Of a DNA stretch of 64,000 nucleotides, positions 59,279-64,000 are shown one piece after another. A model generated the notes under the pieces. It saw only the letters and a program-made list of their open reading frames with translations. It was not told the DNA's origin and did not search any database. Position 1 is the first letter of the stretch, and each line of letters opens with the position of its first letter. Made by a program: the position numbers and the translations under genes. The DNA is from Pseudomonas viridiflava (GTDB lineage: Bacteria > Pseudomonadota > Gammaproteobacteria > Pseudomonadales > Pseudomonadaceae): contig NZ_UUON01000050.1 in assembly GCF_900590885.1 (NCBI RefSeq), positions 186,001 through 250,000 of the forward strand, written 5' to 3'.

Positions 59279-60190
59279 ATGAGTAAAAAGCATATGGTCG
59301 CAGCAACTGTAATTCTCGATGGCGGCATGGGCCGTGAACTGCAACGCCGTGGCGCGCCGTTCCGGCAGCCAGAGTGGTCGGCGCTGGCCTTGAGCGAAGC
59401 CCCGCAAGCGGTGGAGGCGGTGCACGCGGCTTATATCCAGAGCGGCGCTGACGTCATCACCAGCAACAGCTATGCGGTGGTGCCGTTTCATATCGGCGAA
59501 GCGCGGTTTGCCGAAGAAGGGCAGGCGTTGGCAGCGCTGGCCGGCGAATTGGCGCGTCGGGCGGTGGATGCTTCCGGTAAGCCCGTGCGGGTGGCGGGCT
59601 CGCTGCCGCCACTGTTTGGTTCGTATCGCCCGGACCTGTTTGAACCGCAGCGCGTGTCTGAACTGCTGACCCCGCTGGTGCAGGGCTTGGCGCCGCATGT
59701 CGACCTGTGGCTGGCCGAGACCCAGAGTTCGATCGCCGAGGCGCGGGCGATCCACGCCGGTTTGCCTCAAGATGGCAAACCCTTCTGGCTGTCATTTACC
59801 TTGAAGGACGAAGACACCGACGAGGTGCCACGCCTGCGTTCCGGCGAACCGGTGGCGGACGCGGCCGAAGCGGCGGCGCAGTTGGGCGTGCAGGTGTTGC
59901 TGTTCAATTGCAGCCAGCCTGAGGTGATCGGGGCGGCTATCGATACCGCTCGCCAGACCTTCGAGCGCCTGGGGGTGACGATCCAGATCGGCGCCTACGC
60001 CAACGCTTTCCCGCCGCAACCCAAGGAAGCCACGGCCAACGACGGCCTCGACCCACTGCGCGAAGACCTCGACCCGCCCGGCTACCTGCACTGGGCAGCC
60101 GATTGGCAGGCGCGTGGGGCCACCCATCTGGGCGGCTGCTGCGGGATCGGGCCGGAACACATTGCGGTGCTGGCCCAGCATCTGGCGTGA
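59279..60190 (+). CDS. mmuM: Homocysteine S-methyltransferase
   Basis: A protein of about 303 residues with the zinc-binding signatures of the family: LFNCSQPEVIGAAI (first Cys) and THLGGCCGIGPEHIAVLAQH (CC pair). N-terminal VILDGGMGRELQRRG and SGADVITSNSYAVVP match MmuM, which makes methionine from homocysteine and S-methylmethionine. ATGs at 59279 and 59294 are both possible; neither has a strong ribosome-binding site. It is divergent from the amino-acid ABC genes, which may import a methylated donor. Confidence 0.9.
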   Translation: MSKKHMVAATVILDGGMGRELQRRGAPFRQPEWSALALSEAPQAVEAVHAAYIQSGADVITSNSYAVVPFHIGEARFAEEGQALAALAGELARRAVDASGKPVRVAGSLPPLFGSYRPDLFEPQRVSELLTPLVQGLAPHVDLWLAETQSSIAEARAIHAGLPQDGKPFWLSFTLKDEDTDEVPRLRSGEPVADAAEAAAQLGVQVLLFNCSQPEVIGAAIDTARQTFERLGVTIQIGAYANAFPPQPKEATANDGLDPLREDLDPPGYLHWAADWQARGATHLGGCCGIGPEHIAVLAQHLA

Positions 60191-60193
60191 CGC

Positions 60194-60871
60194 TTAACTC
60201 GCCTGGCGGCACTGCGCCAGGCCTTTAACCTGACCCGAACCGGCCTGGTTGGCCTCCGACAACCAGGTCTCAAACCCCGCGCCAATCGCCGGCCATTCCC
60301 CATCCAGGATCGAGTACCACGCGGTATCGCGGTTCTGCCCCTTGACCACCATGTGCTGGCGGAACACCCCTTCAAAACTGAAGCCCAGGCGCTCGGCCGC
60401 GTATTTGGAGCGGACGTTGCCGTTGTTGCACTTCCATTCCAGGCGGCGGTAGCCCTGGTCGAACGCGTGTTTGGCCAGCAGGTAAACGGCCTCGGTGCTT
60501 TTCGGCGAGCGCTGCATCGGCGCGCCGAAGGTGACGTGGCCGATTTCGATACGGCCCTGGGCCGGCACGATTGACATCAGGCTGAGGATGCCCTGCACCT
60601 GGCCGCTGGCGCGGTCGATCACGCTGAAAAAGTACGGGTCGGTACTGGTAGCGTGGTTGTTCAGCCAGGCATCGAATGCGGTGCGCTCGGGGAATGGGCC
60701 GTAGGGCAAGTAGTCCCACAGCTTGGGGTCGGCGCCAGGGCCTTCGAGGGCCTGGAACAGTTGGTCGGCGTGGCGCGCCGGGTCGAGCCTTTCCAGGCGG
60801 ATAAAGCGCCCTTCGAGCAGTTGCACGGTGGGCGCCGGGGCGCCTTTCCAGTCGGCAAGCGAGGTGGTCAT
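60194..60871 (-). CDS. GNAT acetyltransferase (RimJ/RimL-like)
   Basis: A 225-residue GNAT protein from the ATG at 60871. The fold appears as LLEGRFIRLERLDPARHADQ, IGHVTFGAPMQRSPKSTEAV (acetyl-CoA site region), YRRLEWKCNNGNVRSKYAAE and GFSFEGVFRQHMVVKGQNRD. The latter resembles RimJ/RimL-type enzymes that acetylate N termini or small amines. It follows the second GNAT gene by 10 bases, in an operon of GNAT, GNAT and PaiB-like genes. Substrate unknown. Confidence 0.87.
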   Translation of the reverse strand: MTTSLADWKGAPAPTVQLLEGRFIRLERLDPARHADQLFQALEGPGADPKLWDYLPYGPFPERTAFDAWLNNHATSTDPYFFSVIDRASGQVQGILSLMSIVPAQGRIEIGHVTFGAPMQRSPKSTEAVYLLAKHAFDQGYRRLEWKCNNGNVRSKYAAERLGFSFEGVFRQHMVVKGQNRDTAWYSILDGEWPAIGAGFETWLSEANQAGSGQVKGLAQCRQAS

Positions 60872-60881
60872 GGTGTTCTCC

Positions 60882-61328
60882 TTAAAGGCCTTTGCGGAAC
60901 TGGATAAAGCCTGGGCGTTCGGCGATGCGTTCATACAACTGGATCGCGGTGGCATTGGTTTCGTGGGTCAACCAGTGGACCTTACAGCAGCCGTCGGCCT
61001 TGGCGGTGGCGTAGACGAACTCAATCAGCTTGCGGCCGACACCGGTGCCGCGTTGGGACGGATCCACCAACAGGTCCTGCAGGTAGCAGGAGTTTTCGAT
61101 GCTCCAGTTGGAGCGATGGTAGATAAAGTTGACCATGCCCACCGCCTTGCCGTCCTGCCAGGCCAGCGCCGAATGGGTCGGCTCGCCGGCGTCGATCAGG
61201 CGCTGCCAGGTGCTTTGGCTCACGGCGTCGGGCAACTCGGTGTTGTAGAACTTCAAGTACGCCTGCCACAGCGGCAACCAGGCGGCGTGGTCGGCGGCGG
61301 TGACGGGGCGGATGTCGATCTGGCTCAT
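60882..61328 (-). CDS. GNAT acetyltransferase
   Basis: A 148-residue single-domain GNAT protein from the ATG at 61328: IRPVTAADHAAWLPLWQAYL, CYLQDLLVDPSQRGTGVGRK (acetyl-CoA loop with QRGxGxG) and THETNATAIQLYERIAERPG. Its start overlaps the PaiB-like stop by ATGA. PaiA-type acetyltransferases act on polyamines; a PaiA/PaiB-like pairing with the upstream gene is possible but the substrate is unproven. Confidence 0.88.
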   Translation of the reverse strand: MSQIDIRPVTAADHAAWLPLWQAYLKFYNTELPDAVSQSTWQRLIDAGEPTHSALAWQDGKAVGMVNFIYHRSNWSIENSCYLQDLLVDPSQRGTGVGRKLIEFVYATAKADGCCKVHWLTHETNATAIQLYERIAERPGFIQFRKGL

Positions 61329-61963
61329 TCTGAAACTCCTTGGGGAATAAAGCGCGCGAGGGTCTGGTCGCGCACATCCGGGCTGGCGGCCAGGCCTTCG
61401 CGCACGCCAGCGATGTCTTCGGCGCTGCGGTTCTGGCTGAGTTTGCGCTTGCCGATCAGGCGCTCGATCGGCAGCGCAAAGCCGACGATGGCCTTGAGCA
61501 TGCCGTCGATGTAATCGGCCGGGGCGTCGCTGACTTTCCACGGTTGCGCGCGGCCGCCTTCGTGGCGGTCGGTGAGGGCGCCCACCAGCGTGAGCAGGCG
61601 CTCGGCGTCGGTGAATACCTGTGGCAGGCCGTAGGCGTGCACCGCCAGGTAGTTCCAGGTCGGCACCACTTTGCCGTGCTCGGCCTTGGCCGGGTAGAAC
61701 GCCGGGCTGATGTAGGCCTCGGCGCCGGCAAAGATCACCAGCGCTTCGGCGCCGTTTTGCAGGTCGTGCCATTGACGATTGGCCTTGGCCAAGTGGCCGT
61801 AGAGGGTGCCATTGGGGCCTTCATCGGGGTTGAGCAGCAACGGCAAATGGCTGGCCACCAGGCCTTGCTCGCCGAAGGTCACCAACTGCGCGAGGCGCGT
61901 GTGGTGCATCAGTTGCTGCAGTTCGGGCAGATCGTCGAGAGCAAAGGCGCGGGGTGTGTACAT
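61325..61963 (-). CDS. PaiB-like FMN-binding regulatory protein
   Basis: A 212-residue protein from the ATG at 61963 with the FMN-binding split-barrel signature (MYTPRAFALDDLPELQQLMH, GTLYGHLAKANRQWHDLQNG, YISPAFYPAKAEHGKVVPTW). This is the PaiB family, first described as a negative regulator of sporulation and protease genes in Bacillus; many bacterial members have no known target. First gene of the three-gene operon, divergent from the MocR regulator with a 90-base gap, so MocR control is plausible. Confidence 0.9.
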   Translation of the reverse strand: MYTPRAFALDDLPELQQLMHHTRLAQLVTFGEQGLVASHLPLLLNPDEGPNGTLYGHLAKANRQWHDLQNGAEALVIFAGAEAYISPAFYPAKAEHGKVVPTWNYLAVHAYGLPQVFTDAERLLTLVGALTDRHEGGRAQPWKVSDAPADYIDGMLKAIVGFALPIERLIGKRKLSQNRSAEDIAGVREGLAASPDVRDQTLARFIPQGVSE

Positions 61964-62053
61964 GAAGATTTTCCTTGGCGAATGCCTGCATCCTAGGCAG
62001 GCTAATGGTTCGTTGTAAGAGCCATCTAATGCCAATTTGATAGGTCCAATCCG

Positions 62054-63601
62054 ATGCCGCCGATCGAGCCACCGCTGTCGTTCAACCCCGCCGGCATCGA
62101 GTTGGACCGCCGCCACGGCCTCACGCGCCAGCTGTACCAGGCCTTGCGCCAACGGGTGCTGGACGGGCGGCTGGTCAGCGGCACCCGGCTGCCCGCCAGC
62201 CGCGACCTGGCGGCGGCACTGTCGATCTCGCGTAACAGCGTGGTGCGCGCCTACGACCAGCTGTATGCCGAAGGCTTTATCGAAGGGCGGGTGGGCGACG
62301 GCACCTATGTGGCGCAATTGCCACAAACCCCTGGGACTGCAAAAAAACTATCCACAAAAGTATCCACAGGGTTTTCAACAGGCTTATCCCCAGGGTTATC
62401 CACAGATTGGCTGGATTTGCCGGTGACTCCCTCCAGTCAAGTTATCCACAGCGCGGCGTTGGGGCACGTGGAAAACAACCATTTGCCACTGCCGCCGACG
62501 GGGCCGCCACGGGCTTTTCGGGTGGGGGTGCCGGCCTTCGATCTGTTCCCGTTTGACGTTTGGGCCAAGCTGAACGCGGCTTTCTGGCGCAAGCCGGACC
62601 TGCAGCAGCTGTGTTACGGCGACCCGGTGGGGGATGCGCGTTTGCGCGGCCTGATCGCCGCGTATCTGCGCAGCTCACGCGGCCTGCAATGCAGCGCTGA
62701 GCAAATAGTGATCACCAGTGGCGCGCAGCAGGCCATCAGCCTTTGTGCACAGTTGCTGGTGACGCCCGGCGACGGCGTGGCGATTGAAAACCCGGGGTAC
62801 CGCGCCGCAGGTCATGCCTTCGCAATTGCCGGGGCAAAACTGCACGGGGTGGCGGTGGACAGCGAAGGCATCGATTGCGCGGCGCTGAACGCCATCGAGG
62901 ATTGCCGCCTGGCCTATGTCACGCCGTCTCATCAGTACCCGTTGGGCGTAGTGATGAGTCTGGCGCGGCGCCTTGAGTTGCTGGCCTGGGCCGAGCGCAC
63001 GGGTGGCTGGATCATCGAGGACGACTACGACGGCGAATACCGTTACAGCGGCGCACCCTTGGCGCCACTGGCGGCGTTGGACCGCAGCGGGCGGGTGCTC
63101 TACGTCGGTACCTTCGGCAAGGTCGCGTTCCCGGCATTGCGCCTGGGGTATCTGGTGTTGCCCGCCGAGATGGTGCAGGCCTTTGCCCGACGCCGCGCGG
63201 TGGATGTGCGCCATTCCGAGGTCAGCACCCAGGCGGTAATGGCTGAGTTCATGGCCGCCGGGCATTTCCAGCGGCATGTACGTCGCATGCGGCGCGCCGC
63301 CTTGAGCCGGCGCAATGTGCTATTGGCCGAATGGCCCCAGGCGATCCCCGGCGTTGGCCCGTTGCCAGCCGTGGCGGCGGGGCTGCATTTGACCGTGCCG
63401 GTCGATAGCCTGGCGCGCGAACGTGAGCTGATCGAGCAGGCCACCGCCGTCGGAGTGGAAATCAATGGGTTGAGCAGCTATTCGCTGCCCAATTCCAGTG
63501 GCTCGGCGCAGCCACTTACCGGCCTGGTGCTGGGGTTTGCGGCGGTGCCGGAGGCGCAGATCAGCCTTGCCTTGGAGTACTTGGGCCAGGTTTGGGGCTA
63601 G
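62054..63601 (+). CDS. MocR/PdxR-family regulator (GntR HTH plus aminotransferase domain)
   Basis: A 515-residue protein: GntR-type winged HTH (residues about 15-85, GTRLPASRDLAAALSISRNS) and a fold-type I PLP domain (residues about 160-510). The PLP domain has TSGAQQAISLCAQLL, IEDDYDGEYRYS and the PLP-Lys segment YVGTFGKVAFPALRLG. MocR regulators use bound PLP to sense amino acids or B6 vitamers. The linker (residues about 97-120) contains a tetrapeptide repeat (LSTK, VSTG, FSTG, LSPG, LSTD) written in DnaA-box-like DNA. Divergent from the PaiB-GNAT operon, its probable target. Confidence 0.9.
   Translation: MPPIEPPLSFNPAGIELDRRHGLTRQLYQALRQRVLDGRLVSGTRLPASRDLAAALSISRNSVVRAYDQLYAEGFIEGRVGDGTYVAQLPQTPGTAKKLSTKVSTGFSTGLSPGLSTDWLDLPVTPSSQVIHSAALGHVENNHLPLPPTGPPRAFRVGVPAFDLFPFDVWAKLNAAFWRKPDLQQLCYGDPVGDARLRGLIAAYLRSSRGLQCSAEQIVITSGAQQAISLCAQLLVTPGDGVAIENPGYRAAGHAFAIAGAKLHGVAVDSEGIDCAALNAIEDCRLAYVTPSHQYPLGVVMSLARRLELLAWAERTGGWIIEDDYDGEYRYSGAPLAPLAALDRSGRVLYVGTFGKVAFPALRLGYLVLPAEMVQAFARRRAVDVRHSEVSTQAVMAEFMAAGHFQRHVRRMRRAALSRRNVLLAEWPQAIPGVGPLPAVAAGLHLTVPVDSLARERELIEQATAVGVEINGLSSYSLPNSSGSAQPLTGLVLGFAAVPEAQISLALEYLGQVWG
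62348..62404 (+). repeat. 12-bp tandem array of DnaA-box-like units inside the MocR gene
   Basis: Five units start exactly 12 bases apart: CTATCCACA (62348), GTATCCACA (62360), TTTTCAACA (62372), TTATCCCCA (62384) and TTATCCACA (62396), each followed by a three-base spacer. A sixth TTATCCACA is at 62442-62450, out of register. Because 12 is a multiple of three, the array encodes a tetrapeptide repeat in the linker. Confidence 0.85.
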
Positions 63602-64000
63602 CCGTACCGCTGGTGCCGGGGGTGGGTGTTGGGGCTGGGCTCAAAAACAGCGACCGGGCCAATTGCGGGCCGATCTTGCTGCGATAGATTTCCCGGGCCT
63701 GTTCGGGCGTCGCGGCCCGCTCGTCGAAGGCCCCACCGAGGCGGCGTTGGGCCAGGGTTTTCAGGTGGGCCGTGGTGTACCGTTCATCCTGCGTGTCCAG
63801 GGCTTCATAGTGAAAATGGGCATACCACAGTGGCTGTCTGGTTTTTTTGTCGCGGATTTCATACTCCTGCATGAAGCCCTTTTTGGCCCTGAGCTTTTGG
63901 CGCTTGCCCACCGGCTCAATGCTGATTTCACCCTCCCTGGACAGTATTTCGAGGTGGGCCGCGGTTGGCGGGCGTGCCTTGAGCATCTCGATATTGACGC
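63561..64000 (-). CDS. C-terminal part of a dermonecrotic-toxin-like (DUF6543-type) protein, partial
   Basis: The frame is open to the window edge, so only the last about 145 residues are seen. They include ISREGEISIEPVGK-like and KTRQPLWYAHFHYEALDTQD segments and a Pro/Thr/Ser-rich tail (PAPTPTPGTSGTASPKPGPS). This end resembles those of large pseudomonad proteins with a dermonecrotic toxin domain, many over 1000 residues. It overlaps the MocR 3' end by 41 bases. Assignment is from C-terminal similarity alone; the catalytic part is outside. Confidence 0.55.
   Translation of the reverse strand, partial: VNIEMLKARPPTAAHLEILSREGEISIEPVGKRQKLRAKKGFMQEYEIRDKKTRQPLWYAHFHYEALDTQDERYTTAHLKTLAQRRLGGAFDERAATPEQAREIYRSKIGPQLARSLFLSPAPTPTPGTSGTASPKPGPSTPRQG

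Overview
The window is a high-GC chromosomal segment of a fluorescent pseudomonad (Pseudomonas fluorescens complex). The grounds are the protein families present, their gene order (pyrC2/gamma-CA, folE2, amidase, dksA2 and cobW block; uvrD, GGDEF-EAL, RpiR, pycR, pycA and pycB block) and GTGGGAGGGGGC-type REP/REPIN repeats. No rRNA, tRNA, CRISPR array, integrase or transposase was seen. Almost all of it is protein-coding.

Layout. 1-1.8 kb: 5' end of an alpha-2-macroglobulin gene, a LysE exporter and a divergent Lrp regulator. 1.86-3.05 kb: a Fic-type 'mobile mystery' A/B pair with an AT-rich, repeat-bearing upstream region. 3.07-8.75 kb: a six-gene minus-strand membrane-lipid operon resembling E. 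coli ynbABCD, extended with a PlsC-like acyltransferase and a small membrane protein. 9.0-14.9 kb: three SPFH-domain proteins and an HmtA-like P1B ATPase behind a candidate Zur box. 15.0-16.9 kb: a bufferin cluster (bufA, bufB, bufC). 17.0-20.4 kb: cfa, cardiolipin synthase and a DUF3617 protein.

20.4-31.2 kb is a zinc-limitation (Zur) block. A seven-gene minus-strand operon (folE2, metal ABC ATPase, permease and binding protein, hisI paralogue, gamma-carbonic anhydrase, dihydroorotase paralogue) diverges from an amidase across one Zur box. A second Zur box, identical on the opposite strand, precedes dksA2-cobW-DUF1826-cobW2 and also faces a small exported protein. With the candidate box at 9029, the window has three probable Zur sites controlling zinc import, zinc-sparing paralogues and zinc chaperones.

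31-35.7 kb: DUF3301 protein, pdxY, acyl-CoA thioesterase, CPA2 antiporter and a SUKH protein. 35.8-43.1 kb: a complete cell-surface-signalling heme-uptake system (FecI, FecR, STN-TonB receptor, hemophilin-like secreted protein, Slam translocator) behind a Fur-like box. 43.2-55.3 kb: conserved core (Tim44-like protein, uvrD, GGDEF/EAL protein, HexR-like regulator, PycR, two-subunit pyruvate carboxylase). 55.8-57.6 kb: hipA-hipB in reversed order with a fourfold 12-mer operator motif. 57.6-64 kb: polar amino-acid ABC genes, a homocysteine methyltransferase, two GNATs with a PaiB-like protein, a MocR regulator and the 3' end of a probable dermonecrotic-toxin-like gene.

The most interesting items are the hemophilin-Slam-TonB receptor-FecIR system, the ynb-like lipid operon with altered CDP-alcohol transferase active-site residues, the Zur-linked HmtA/SPFH operon beside a bufferin cluster, the operator repeats of the two toxin-antitoxin-like loci, and a 12-bp tandem array of DnaA-box-like units inside the MocR gene.
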